Shown: piece by piece, positions 9,090-17,746 of the stretch
Position numbering within the stretch: position 1 is the stretch's first letter
How the letters are laid out: each line of letters opens with the position of its first letter
Assembly (NCBI GenBank): GCA_963809925.1
Contig: CAWELH010000005.1
Coordinates: 372,001-436,000, forward strand
Length of the DNA: 64,000 bases
DNA from: DASQZK01 sp963809925
GTDB lineage: Bacteria; Bacteroidota; Bacteroidia; Bacteroidales; GCA-2748055
Direction: 5' to 3'
Position numbers and translations under genes: made by a program
The notes under the pieces: model-generated
The model's input: the letters and a program-made list of their open reading frames with translations, nothing else
Told to the model about the DNA's origin: nothing
The model's database searches: none

Positions 9090-9860
9090 ATGATTTATAA
9101 AAGAATCTTTGATGTTGAAGAGAAGACTGTGCTAATCACCGGATCGAGCCGGGGAATCGGATTTACACTTGCCAGGGCATTTGGCTCACTGGGTGCCCGG
9201 GTTATCCTGAATGGACGATCAAGCCTGCCGTTGGAACAGGCATGCAGCAGCCTTAAAGCCCTTGGTCATCAGGCTTACACCAGCCGTTTCGATGTGGATG
9301 ACCAGGAGACGGTGGTGAAAGAGATCAATGGGATCGAGAAGAGCATTGGGCCGATAGATGTGCTGATCAATAATGCGGGGATAAACCGTCGGCATCCACT
9401 GGAAAGCTGTCCCCTCGATGAATGGGAGGAAGTTCTGAGAACAAATCTTACAGGGGCTTTTATCGTCTCAAGGGCTGTGGTGAAGCGGATGATCGCCCGG
9501 GAATCCGGTAAGATTATTAATATTTGTTCCCTGATGAGTGAACTCGGAAGAACAAGCACGGGTCCGTATGCTGCCTCAAAAGGAGGACTTAAAATGTTAA
9601 CCAGGGCAATGGCCGTTGAATGGGCAAAATACAACATCCAGATCAATGGCATAGGTCCGGGATACTTCCTCACAGAAATGACCCAGAACCTGGCGGATGA
9701 TAAGGATTTTGATGAATGGATCAAAGGCCGTACCCCTGCCGGCAGATGGGGGAATCCCGACGAGCTTGCCGGCGCCGCCCTCTTCCTTGCATCCGAAGCC
9801 AGTAGCTTCGTAAACGGACAAATCATCTACGTGGACGGAGGCCTTTTATCAGCCATCTGA
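9090..9860 (+). CDS. SDR-family oxidoreductase, gluconate 5-dehydrogenase-like
   Basis: This is a classical short-chain dehydrogenase of 256 residues. It shows the nucleotide-binding TGSSRGIG near residue 15, NNAG near 90, the catalytic Tyr/Lys in GPYAASKGG near 155-159, and the C-terminal SSFVNGQIIYVDGG. The ATG at 9090 is preferred over an in-frame TTG at 9063, since it begins the usual short lead-in before the first strand. Overall it most resembles gluconate/2-keto-gluconate reductases that interconvert sugar acids, but SDR substrates cannot be read from sequence. It follows the GH39-type gene by 89 bp and may be in the same transcript. Confidence 0.82.
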   Translation: MIYKRIFDVEEKTVLITGSSRGIGFTLARAFGSLGARVILNGRSSLPLEQACSSLKALGHQAYTSRFDVDDQETVVKEINGIEKSIGPIDVLINNAGINRRHPLESCPLDEWEEVLRTNLTGAFIVSRAVVKRMIARESGKIINICSLMSELGRTSTGPYAASKGGLKMLTRAMAVEWAKYNIQINGIGPGYFLTEMTQNLADDKDFDEWIKGRTPAGRWGNPDELAGAALFLASEASSFVNGQIIYVDGGLLSAI

Positions 9861-9910
9861 AAAACAATGAATATCCACCAGGATCATCCCCACCACAGTA
9901 TCCATTACTT

Positions 9911-10190
9911 CATCTTCAAGTCCCCTCCCAGGGGATTTAGGGGTATTCAAACCATACCCATAACCTCATCTTCAAGTCCCCTATCAGCGGATTTAGGGGT
10001 ATTCAAACCATACCCATAACCTCATCTTCAAGTCCCCTATCAGCGGGATTTAGGGGTATCCAAACCATACCCATAACCTCATCTTCAAGTCCCCTATCAG
10101 GGGATTTAGGGGTATCCAAACCATACCCATAACCTCATCTTCAAGTCCCCTATCAGGGGATTTAGGGGTATCCAACCCATCCCAATAAAA
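9911..10190. repeat. Five-copy 56-bp tandem array of paired hairpins
   Basis: The start motif CATCTTCAAGTCCCCT occurs at 9911, 9967, 10023, 10080 and 10136, a period of 56, 56, 57 and 56 bp. Each unit contains two inverted repeats: CCCCT-ATC-AGGGG, then GGGTAT and ATACCC around a 7-nt loop. Copies 2 and 3 carry AGCGG or AGCGGG instead of AGGGG, which weakens the first stem. Copy 1 diverges most. The array fills most of the gap between the dehydrogenase and the oxidoreductase remnant. There are no unique spacers, so it is not a CRISPR. Confidence 0.9.
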
Positions 10191-10310
10191 CTAATCCAAC
10201 ATCCCCGGTGTTTCATATAAACGATGCATGCTAACCATCCGGAACATCAGAATCTTAAGTTTAATTTGATGACGTAATTATGACTCTGGCAAAAATTGTA
10301 GAAAAAATAA

Positions 10311-10427
10311 TATATCGTACCGAAAGGCCACGATAGAGGACTCTCCTTCCACGATGTCAAGGACGGTATTTTTGCTCATCCAACCCTTGCTGAAGGCCTG
10401 AGCAATCTATTTACGAACCTTGATTGA
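10311..10427 (+). pseudogene. 3' remnant of a pyridine nucleotide-disulfide oxidoreductase gene
   Basis: A 38-codon open frame after a TAA at 10308-10310 ends at TGA 10425-10427. Its end, DVKDGIFAHPTLAEGLSNLF, matches the C-terminal dimerisation segment (HPTLAE-type motif) of the dihydrolipoamide dehydrogenase/mercuric reductase family. No start, FAD motif or redox-active CxxxxC precedes it, and the upstream sequence is stop-rich. It is therefore a degraded gene end left next to the 56-bp array, which suggests a deletion or rearrangement at this spot. Family assignment rests on the C-terminal motif alone. Confidence 0.6.
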
Positions 10428-10470
10428 CACAGTACGAACAGGATAACAACCATTTAATTGGTCGAATACC

Positions 10471-11478
10471 ATGAACAACTATCAAAATTTTACAGCTGTT
10501 GACAACTGGACAAGCACTGATACCAACTTTTCAGGCTTCTCTGATGAGCTACTTGTCGATGACATGGTTTTCACCCTGCTAGAAGACCAGAAAAGGATCG
10601 ACAGCAAATATCTGTTTGACAGCACCGGAGCCAGGCTTTTTCAGGAAATCTGTCTCCTACCTGATTACTATCCTGCCAGGATGGAACTGGAGATTCTAAA
10701 GGATTCCATCATTCCGGGCCTTCCTTATTATCGTGATGTGGAGATTGTGGAGATCGGAACAGGAGGAAGCCTGAAAATCAAAACACTGATTATGTCGTTG
10801 CACCAGAACCCCGAATGTGAAATCCATTTCGTTCCGGTCGATTTCAGCAACGCCGCTATACGGTTATCTACTGAACCTGTCCTTGATATACTGACAAAAG
10901 ACAGCATAAATCCACTGTACACTGATTTTAATAATCCTTTGAATCTTCCCCCGACCGATGTGCCGCGGATCTTCTGTATTTTTGGAGGCACACCCGGCAA
11001 CCTGGAAGATTTCAGGGCTCTACAGCTGATGAAATCAGTGAAGGCAAATATGAAAAGTCAGGATAGGTTGCTTGTGGGTTTTGACATGAAAAAACATGAT
11101 AGTATGCTCGAAAAGGCATATAACGATTCGAAAGGACTGATGCCAGCTTTTCATAAGAATATCCTGGCTGTTTTGAACAGGATTACCGGAGCGGGTATCG
11201 ACCTGGAAAAATTTGTCTACCAGGTTGTTTTTAATCCGGAGCGGTCGAGGATCGAGATGAAGCTGAGAGCATTGACGGATCTGAATCTTCATCTCAGGAA
11301 GGCGGGGCTTATCCTGGGGATGGTACGCGGGGAAAGCATCATGACGGCAACAACCCGGAAATACGATGTCGGGGAAATTGAAGAACTTGCCGAATCCGCG
11401 GACCTATTCATTAACAGGATTTGCAGTACAGAGGACAACTGGTTCTCAATGGTTGATTTTAGTAAAGTTTGCGGATGA
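10471..11478 (+). CDS. EgtD-like SAM-dependent methyltransferase (Methyltransf_33)
   Basis: The 335-residue protein aligns along its whole length with EgtD, the histidine N-alpha-trimethyltransferase of ergothioneine synthesis. Visible landmarks are DSTGARLFQEI and LPDYYPARME (substrate Tyr region), the SAM loop VEIGTGGSLK near residue 90, GGTPGNLEDF (the Asn that holds the amino group in EgtD), KAYNDSKG (substrate Tyr) and RIEMKLRA. The residue aligned with Glu282 of mycobacterial EgtD, which grips the histidine imidazole, is Ala here (IMTATTRKY). The substrate is thus probably not free histidine. No egtB-like gene is nearby. The stop lies 6 bp from the convergent hydrolase gene. Confidence 0.8.
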   Translation: MNNYQNFTAVDNWTSTDTNFSGFSDELLVDDMVFTLLEDQKRIDSKYLFDSTGARLFQEICLLPDYYPARMELEILKDSIIPGLPYYRDVEIVEIGTGGSLKIKTLIMSLHQNPECEIHFVPVDFSNAAIRLSTEPVLDILTKDSINPLYTDFNNPLNLPPTDVPRIFCIFGGTPGNLEDFRALQLMKSVKANMKSQDRLLVGFDMKKHDSMLEKAYNDSKGLMPAFHKNILAVLNRITGAGIDLEKFVYQVVFNPERSRIEMKLRALTDLNLHLRKAGLILGMVRGESIMTATTRKYDVGEIEELAESADLFINRICSTEDNWFSMVDFSKVCG

Positions 11479-11484
11479 TGGAAG

Positions 11485-12270
11485 TCATTCTTTAATAAAG
11501 TCGATCAATATGGAAAAAAACAAATCGCTGGCATACTTTTCTTTCCATGGATAATGACCGCAGCGTTCAAGAAGTTCAAACCTGTAATCGTAAAGGACCT
11601 TTTTTAAAGGATATTCCACACCTCCTGCGGGGTGAGGGTCGTAGTCACCATGAATAGCCAGCACCGGACAACGGATGAGCCTGGCTGATTTAAGCAATTC
11701 TCCGTTATGGCGAATTTCGTGGGCTTCTTTCCACACTTTACGATAAACCTTTGGATGATAAATCGTATGTGGATGATTCCCCTCAAGAACATCAAAACTA
11801 TCTGCCTTTGTCATTAATTCGCCAAAACGTTTTAAAGTCCTCGAACCCGCTCTGGTATCCTCACTGTCCAACATCATAAAAAGCATCGCAGCTTCCGACT
11901 TTTCCTCTCCTTTCAGTCGATTAGTTCTGGCTTCCAGAATATCAGCGATATATTTTTCATCGAAGGGTCCCGCACCAATCAGTACTAGTTTATTGACAAG
12001 ATGTGGAAAACGGGCCGTAAACAGAAATGAAAGCCAGGCACCCCATGAATGTCCAATAAGCGTGACAGGAAATTTACATTCGTCGTTGAGGAGAGTGAAC
12101 AGTTCCCTCAACTGTCCTTCAATACTATCCTTCGACAAAAAGGGCTCAATGACACCAGAAACGTGCACCAGCGGTTCGGCTACAGGCGACATATACCCTG
12201 CCACACCTGGCCCTCCGTGAATGACGGCCAGGGTGTAAGGGGCTTTTCCATATTTTTGGAGGTGACTCAT
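11485..12270 (-). CDS. Alpha/beta hydrolase, proline iminopeptidase-like
   Basis: This 261-residue cytoplasmic protein has the full alpha/beta hydrolase set: oxyanion motif IHGGPGVAGY near residue 18, nucleophile elbow GHSWGAW near 75, acid in HGDYDPHP near 210 and catalytic His in ERCGHYPW near 235. HGGPG is characteristic of the S33 aminopeptidase/haloperoxidase-like branch, although many members are general esterases or epoxide hydrolases. No signal peptide is present. A perfect TATCTTTG (-7 consensus) lies at 12275-12282 on the minus strand, only 4 bp before the ATG; it would make the mRNA leaderless if used. Confidence 0.8.
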   Translation of the reverse strand: MSHLQKYGKAPYTLAVIHGGPGVAGYMSPVAEPLVHVSGVIEPFLSKDSIEGQLRELFTLLNDECKFPVTLIGHSWGAWLSFLFTARFPHLVNKLVLIGAGPFDEKYIADILEARTNRLKGEEKSEAAMLFMMLDSEDTRAGSRTLKRFGELMTKADSFDVLEGNHPHTIYHPKVYRKVWKEAHEIRHNGELLKSARLIRCPVLAIHGDYDPHPAGGVEYPLKKVLYDYRFELLERCGHYPWKEKYASDLFFSILIDFIKE

Positions 12271-12450
12271 ACGGCAAAGATATTTAATTCTAAAATTCAG
12301 GCATGGATAAATCTTCCTGCACCATAAATCACACAGGCTGGTGATGACAACAGCCGTTTACTGATAAACAGGTTGCATGGATTGAATTCAGGTATAATTT
12401 CTAAACCAGATGAACCCAATACCGGATATTCTTTATCACTGTAGGGTAAC

Positions 12451-13845
12451 CTACATTGCAAGATCCTCCATCTTTTTTTTAAAATCCCTGAAGGTCAGTG
12501 GTTTGGCGATAATCTTTCGATCTCTGTCCAGAAGGAACATAGTTGGCGTGGCGTAGATATTGAATTGGCGGGCGACCTTTCCTTCCCAGCCCTTTATTTC
12601 ATACACATTTGTCCATGGAAGTCTGTTTTCCATCACATATTCTTCCCATCCTGCACGGCTTGTATCAATGGACACCGCATAAATTCCAAGCTCCGATGCG
12701 GATGAATTATTCTCATACCAGTTCCTGATCCTTGGCAGTAGACCCTGGCAATGTGGACACCAGGAAGCCCAGAAAAGAACCAGTACATACCTGTTGCTGA
12801 GCGATGAAAGCCTTTGGGGATGATCGTTCATATCGGGTAGTACGATGTTGTCTACCCGCTGTCCCACAGCCATCCGTTTAAAGGCTTCCAGTCTTTCATC
12901 CATTATTTTTACATTGTCGGTCTCACATTCCCCCGCAACATAATTATCGGCGATATATACAAGGACATTCTCCATACTTATTTTCTGGAAACCATCAATG
13001 AGATAATTAATCACAAATTCATACACCTCCTGATTGTATTTCACCTCATTCATAATACCATCGATGGCTTTCATGAACAGTTTTTCCTGCTGCTCCCTGC
13101 CTGCAGAAGCTTCGCGAAAAAAGCTCAGATACGTGATAACTTTTTGTGTGTATACCTGTGAGTTTAAAAGTGTACTGTCGTTTAGGTCAACCAAGTCAAA
13201 ATAGTGTTCTCTCATAAAGTTTGCCATCGTCTCACCCTGAGTTGGTTTGTACACCGGTTCCTGAAACACACGGATGAATCTAGAGACAAAGCTGCCAGGT
13301 TTTTTTTGCGCCATCACAATAAGTGTATCCGTGAGCTCCTGTTGCACTCTCACAAGCTCCTCCGACAATGCCGCATAAAAGGGGTCGGTAGCTGTATAGA
13401 GGTTCAGGAGGGGAAGCAGGGTCCTTATTCTGGCGACATACCTTTCCCTTGTACGCAGAAATGTATAATAAATCCTATTTTCCTCCGATTGCAGTACTTG
13501 CATGCTGTCTACCAGGTTATGGTTGGAGGTCATGACCGAAATATTTTCATGATCGAAGAGAAAATCAAAGCTTTCTGTTGTTCTGCCAAATGCATCGGTT
13601 TTTGCACCATTACCCAGAAGCACCCTGTATACTCCGGTTTTATAATGGTTGTCAAGAGAAAAGCGGAACCTTCCCTGAAGTGAAGCGGCACTGTCGGTTA
13701 TTGTCACTTCCTCCCCCCTGAGTGAAGCAAGATAAATGGTCTGATCGGGTAATAGTTCCACCTTGGCACTAAACTGCCAGGGTTGAGAATTTCCGGTAGA
13801 AGGCAGAAGAAAAGTGAACAGAATAAGAGCTATGAAACTTCGCAT
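12451..13845 (-). CDS. Exported TlpA/ResA-like thioredoxin-fold protein
   Basis: The 464-residue product starts with a signal peptide (MRSFIALILFTFLLPSTGNSQ). An N-terminal beta domain of the DUF4369 sort often found before Bacteroidota thioredoxins (about residues 25-120) is followed by a long helical region. A C-terminal TlpA-like domain (about 330-464) has the redox motif WASWCPHCQ near residue 363 and the cis-Pro loop IYATPTMFLLD near 430. Such proteins reduce or isomerise disulfides in the periplasm, for example in cytochrome maturation or nutrient-stress responses. The specific partner is unknown. It appears to be a single-gene unit. Confidence 0.85.
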   Translation of the reverse strand: MRSFIALILFTFLLPSTGNSQPWQFSAKVELLPDQTIYLASLRGEEVTITDSAASLQGRFRFSLDNHYKTGVYRVLLGNGAKTDAFGRTTESFDFLFDHENISVMTSNHNLVDSMQVLQSEENRIYYTFLRTRERYVARIRTLLPLLNLYTATDPFYAALSEELVRVQQELTDTLIVMAQKKPGSFVSRFIRVFQEPVYKPTQGETMANFMREHYFDLVDLNDSTLLNSQVYTQKVITYLSFFREASAGREQQEKLFMKAIDGIMNEVKYNQEVYEFVINYLIDGFQKISMENVLVYIADNYVAGECETDNVKIMDERLEAFKRMAVGQRVDNIVLPDMNDHPQRLSSLSNRYVLVLFWASWCPHCQGLLPRIRNWYENNSSASELGIYAVSIDTSRAGWEEYVMENRLPWTNVYEIKGWEGKVARQFNIYATPTMFLLDRDRKIIAKPLTFRDFKKKMEDLAM

Positions 13846-14033
13846 TTTGCAGAGAATTTACATTTAATATCCCCGTTGATCACCCTACTTCCAAAGAACA
13901 AATTCGTCAATCTTAAGTTCTATATTTAAAGAGTGCGAAAAGAAGGCTACCTTCGGTTCCGACTTTTATTGGAAAAGGTAATTTCAGTGAATATGTATGA
14001 TCGACCGAAACAGATCAAGGGAGACCACATGAT

Positions 14034-15977
14034 ATGAATCGACTTATCCTACTCTTCGTGCTACTCATCATCCCGAATGTTGCTCTCCCGCGCGACAGTT
14101 CCTTCCCTCACCTGGCCGGATATCCTTCATACCGCGAGGCCTGCGTTTACTTTTTCAGCAACTACGATGTTGAATCTCTGAAAAATGGATCTTTCTACAG
14201 GTTCCGATTCGCGCGTATGCCAGACGGCTGGTTTGTATTTCCTGAAGAATTTGCGTCGGGAGAACTGGTGCCTGCCGATACAATCTGCTTGTGGAATAAG
14301 CAAACCGGATTTAGTTCATCCGCAGCGCCCAAAACGGCAAAGATTGAAAAACCGGAGACCGGGGACTATCTCTCCAACGCCAACCTGTATAATTTTTCCA
14401 TCTACCCGTTTTATGGCTATGCCGGCTGGGACCTTGATGTGATAAAGGAATTTGGGGATCTGCCTCCGGAATCTTTATCTGATGAAGAGGTCTACGGAAT
14501 GGGAAGAGCATATAGCCAGCGAGCCTCCGACATGTTCTGGAGCCATAGCGACTTCTCCCCTGTCGTAAGTCATGAATTAGAAAAGAGCAATAAAACAGTG
14601 CGTCAGTATCTTATGTATGCGAAGAAGGGTATCTCTTGTTTCGGCTTGCTGGCGGACAGAAACCCGGACTATCAGACGATTGTGGGTTCAATAAAACTCA
14701 AATATGCGAATGAGATCATGGCAAAATGGTATGAGCTTGTAATTTTCGGTTTTGAAAAAAAAGCCCGCAGACTACTTACTTCATATCCAAAAATTCACAC
14801 GTTGTATAGCGGGTTTTGGAATACTTTTTCAGATGCCATGCTCAATATTCCTGATTCCCACGCTATTCTCTTCACCAATGGTGATAATGACACGTATCCG
14901 CTTCTGTACATGCAGGCAGTAAAGCATGTAAGGCCCGACATCCGGATTATCAATACCTCACTCCTCAACGATCCGCTTTATTACAGGGCTATCCTTGAAC
15001 AGACTACTCCGGGCAGGACCTTCTCACCCACATTGACAGCCGACGAATTCTCTCAACTGACTAAAAACGGAATCTATAGTATTCCATCCGGCGGTGAACC
15101 TGCCGGAACTTTTAATGACTGGACGGATCAGTTTCTTGAACTATCAGGAAAGAGTTCGGAACCCCTGACCGTACGTAAGAAATCCTACCTGTATATCTAT
15201 TCCACAGAAGAAAACCTGTCCGATACAATTGAACTCAGTGAAAACATTCCAAATTTCCTTCGGCCCGGTATGTTTATCATCCCTGCTTTACTTATGGACT
15301 TCTACCCTTTCAGTCCTGTATATTTCAGTAAAGGTTGTGATCCTGCACTTATCGGGATGTTTGCGTCCAGGAATCTGCCAGAACAGGTGATGGTGTTCAG
15401 ATTGACCGGAAATGCTGAAACAGCCGGAAACCGAAACATTATAAAAAATGGAGAAATGTATACGGATACCTCCATGATCAACAGGTTTTTCCAGTCTACC
15501 CCGGTTCGTTTACCTGACAGTGCCGCCCCGGCGGAACAACGTACATTTTCATGGATTCTCAGTGATATTTCATTCCTTCTTAAGACTGAAGCCGAAATGA
15601 TGGATACCCTCCGGCTCAGGGAACTTGTTACCAGGTTCTTCGCTCAGTACCCACCGGAGAAATGTGGCATAAATACCGCGGAATGTGATATCCTTAACCT
15701 ATGGCTGGCATCAGGAGGAAATGGAAATATTGAAGGTGGAGAAGATCTTACTGGCCGTTTCCTGAGGTTACTTGATAAAGAACAGCAGAATCTTGAAATG
15801 ACGGATGATGACCTCTATGACGAGTTCAATGCCCGTTATCTTCTTTGGTGTATCCATCTGTTAAGGGATGCACCACATACTGGTCCACAGAACTTCTATT
15901 CAGGTCTTGCAGATGTAAGTAAGAAGATTGAAAATAAAATTTATGGGATGCTTACTATGTCGCCGGTACAAAAGTAA
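14034..15977 (+). CDS. Exported DUF2723-related protein lacking the membrane domain
   Basis: The 647-residue protein has a signal peptide (MNRLILLFVLLIIPNVALPRD) and no other obvious membrane helix. Its central segment, with HAILFTNGDNDTYPLLYM near residue 280 followed by VRPDIRIINTSLLND, closely resembles the soluble C-terminal part of large DUF2723 membrane proteins, which usually carry about ten N-terminal helices and are thought to act on glycan transfer. Here that segment stands in a stand-alone exported protein. Function is unknown. The gene converges on ispF with only 3 bp between stop codons. Confidence 0.6.
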   Translation: MNRLILLFVLLIIPNVALPRDSSFPHLAGYPSYREACVYFFSNYDVESLKNGSFYRFRFARMPDGWFVFPEEFASGELVPADTICLWNKQTGFSSSAAPKTAKIEKPETGDYLSNANLYNFSIYPFYGYAGWDLDVIKEFGDLPPESLSDEEVYGMGRAYSQRASDMFWSHSDFSPVVSHELEKSNKTVRQYLMYAKKGISCFGLLADRNPDYQTIVGSIKLKYANEIMAKWYELVIFGFEKKARRLLTSYPKIHTLYSGFWNTFSDAMLNIPDSHAILFTNGDNDTYPLLYMQAVKHVRPDIRIINTSLLNDPLYYRAILEQTTPGRTFSPTLTADEFSQLTKNGIYSIPSGGEPAGTFNDWTDQFLELSGKSSEPLTVRKKSYLYIYSTEENLSDTIELSENIPNFLRPGMFIIPALLMDFYPFSPVYFSKGCDPALIGMFASRNLPEQVMVFRLTGNAETAGNRNIIKNGEMYTDTSMINRFFQSTPVRLPDSAAPAEQRTFSWILSDISFLLKTEAEMMDTLRLRELVTRFFAQYPPEKCGINTAECDILNLWLASGGNGNIEGGEDLTGRFLRLLDKEQQNLEMTDDDLYDEFNARYLLWCIHLLRDAPHTGPQNFYSGLADVSKKIENKIYGMLTMSPVQK

Positions 15978-15980
15978 ACC

Positions 15981-16457
15981 TCATTGCTCAAGAAGCACAA
16001 TGGCCTGGGCTCCAACGCCTTCCTCCCTGCCTTCAAAACCCAGTTTTTCCGTCGTGGTGGCCTTTACTGAAACACGGTCAGCAGGGATACCCAGGATATC
16101 TGCGATTGTTTTTCTCATCTCGGGAATGTAGCCACTGACTTTCGGCTTTTGAAGGATCAGTATGGTATCGAGATTAGCCACTTTCCAGCCCTTTTCAAGA
16201 ATGAGCCGGGAAGTGCGCTCAAGCAGGATCCTGCTGTCGATACCATTATACTCTTCCGAGTTATCGGGGAAATGTTGCCCGATATCACCCAGTGCCAAAG
16301 CGCCGAGTAATGCATCACAAATGGCATGCAACAATACGTCGGCATCGGAATGTCCAATAAGTCCCTTGTTGTGATCGACTTTTACACCGCCAAGATGTAG
16401 GGGAAGATTATCACCAAACCGGTGAACATCATAACCTATCCCAACCCTGAAACTCAT
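15981..16457 (-). CDS. ispF: 2-C-methyl-D-erythritol 2,4-cyclodiphosphate synthase
   Basis: At 158 residues this is a standard-length IspF. It converts CDP-methylerythritol phosphate to the 2,4-cyclodiphosphate in the MEP isoprenoid pathway. Metal ligands are visible in GIGYDVHRFG (Asp and His, residues 7-13) and GHSDADVLLHAICDALLGA (His and flanking Asp, about 35-50). The C-terminal KATTTEKLGFEGREEG also matches. It begins 11 bp after porV, so the two are cotranscribed, an arrangement often seen in Bacteroidota. Confidence 0.97.
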   Translation of the reverse strand: MSFRVGIGYDVHRFGDNLPLHLGGVKVDHNKGLIGHSDADVLLHAICDALLGALALGDIGQHFPDNSEEYNGIDSRILLERTSRLILEKGWKVANLDTILILQKPKVSGYIPEMRKTIADILGIPADRVSVKATTTEKLGFEGREEGVGAQAIVLLEQ

Positions 16458-16468
16458 CCTGTAATTTG

Positions 16469-17686
16469 TTATCTGAATTTATCAAAATTGAAGCCGAGTG
16501 TGAACCTCAATGTATTGGCAAGTGGGTTGTTGACCGCTGTCGGGATCAGGTAAGCGAAGTCGAGTGAGAATACATTCAGTTTAAGGCCTACACCGAGTGT
16601 AACATATTTTCGGTTGCCCTTGGTTTTGTATTCATAAAAATACCCTCCCCGAATGGCAAATTGTTCCCTGTACCAGTATTCAACCCCGAAGCTGTAGGTA
16701 ATTTCGTGTAATTCTTCAAGGAAGACACTGCCCCTTGAATTATCAATCCCTGGTGCATCATAAAAGGACTGGATCATACCCAGCGGAACGGATACGTTAG
16801 GATCTTTTCCTTTCAGAATGATCTCTGCCGTATCGGTATCAGCATACAAGGGTTGCGTCGGGATCAGAAGCTTATTTATATCGAGGGCGAAGGTGAAACT
16901 GTTGTAGGCATCAAGATCGAGGGCAAGTGCACCTCCCAGTCTCATATTAATGGGAATGAAAGCCTTATCCTGGTTCTCCGTATATGATATCTTGGTACCG
17001 ATATTAGAAATATTTCCGCCAAGTGAAAGGTTGGCATCCTGTCCCGACAATTTTATCTTATCGGTATAGAAGAAGCCCAGATCGGCGGCCACTGAAATTC
17101 CTGCCTTTGAGGCAAGGTCGCCGACATATTGCCCACCGGTAAGGTCCGACCTTATGAAGCGGAAGCTGATGGCCCCTGACAAATTATCGGAAAAAAGCCT
17201 TGAATAACCTCCATCGAGGGCAAACTCATTGGGGTTGAACTGCCGTCCGTCAGGATTACCGAAGCGATCAGTAAACACGATGTTGCCGAGTGAAAAATAT
17301 CGTAATGAACCACTCAACGCCTGTTTACCGTCAATTTTATAGTAACCGGAGAGATACGCAAGGTTGATATCGGGCACGAGCTTCCTGAGCCAGGGTGTGT
17401 AAGAGATGGCAATACCGCCTTTTCCTTCCATAAACACATACTTGGCAGCGTTCCAGTGCTGAGAATTGATGTCGGGTGCAGTGGCCACTCCAACATCGCC
17501 CATGGCACCCGACCTTGAGTCCGGGGCAATGGTTAGGAACGGTACTGCCGACTGTAATGTATTTATCTCCCCTCCGGTCACTTCCCCGTATTTTATCTGT
17601 CCATATGCCAGGTTAGGCATAATGCAAAACAAAACGAAAGCAATACCCGAAATATAGTTCATCCTTATTGTTTTCTTCTCTGACAT
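16469..17686 (-). CDS. porV: Type IX secretion outer-membrane protein PorV (LptO)
   Basis: The 405-residue protein has a signal peptide ending near YGQ and a FadL-like beta-barrel pattern to a C-terminal aromatic-rich strand (LRFTLGFNFDKFR). Early landmarks FLTIAPDSRSGAMGDVGVA and HWNAAKYVF are typical of PorV. PorV collects cargo from the T9SS translocon and presents it to the PorU sortase for attachment to A-LPS. The gene lies 60 bp downstream of porU on the same strand and has its own -7 element in that gap; ispF follows. Confidence 0.93.
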   Translation of the reverse strand: MSEKKTIRMNYISGIAFVLFCIMPNLAYGQIKYGEVTGGEINTLQSAVPFLTIAPDSRSGAMGDVGVATAPDINSQHWNAAKYVFMEGKGGIAISYTPWLRKLVPDINLAYLSGYYKIDGKQALSGSLRYFSLGNIVFTDRFGNPDGRQFNPNEFALDGGYSRLFSDNLSGAISFRFIRSDLTGGQYVGDLASKAGISVAADLGFFYTDKIKLSGQDANLSLGGNISNIGTKISYTENQDKAFIPINMRLGGALALDLDAYNSFTFALDINKLLIPTQPLYADTDTAEIILKGKDPNVSVPLGMIQSFYDAPGIDNSRGSVFLEELHEITYSFGVEYWYREQFAIRGGYFYEYKTKGNRKYVTLGVGLKLNVFSLDFAYLIPTAVNNPLANTLRFTLGFNFDKFR

Positions 17687-17706
17687 TATTACTTATTTTA
17701 GAATCA

Positions 17707-17714
17707 CAAATATA
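17707..17714 (-). promoter_or_regulatory. -7 promoter element for porV-ispF
   Basis: On the minus strand the sequence reads TATATTTG, a match to TAnnTTTG, about 21 bp before the porV ATG. It lies in the 60-bp porU-porV gap, so porV-ispF can be transcribed independently of porU. No convincing -33 element was found. Confidence 0.4.
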
Positions 17715-17746
17715 ACAGAAAATTTGAAAAAATATTGTCACAATAA

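Noticed and set aside
9911..10190. CRISPR array
   Set aside because: The units are contiguous 56-bp copies with no unique spacers and no cas gene nearby.
12275..12282. TATCTTTG promoter element 4 bp before the alpha/beta hydrolase ATG
   Set aside because: It matches the -7 consensus but has no -33 partner and would place the start at the ATG itself. Not listed as a promoter.
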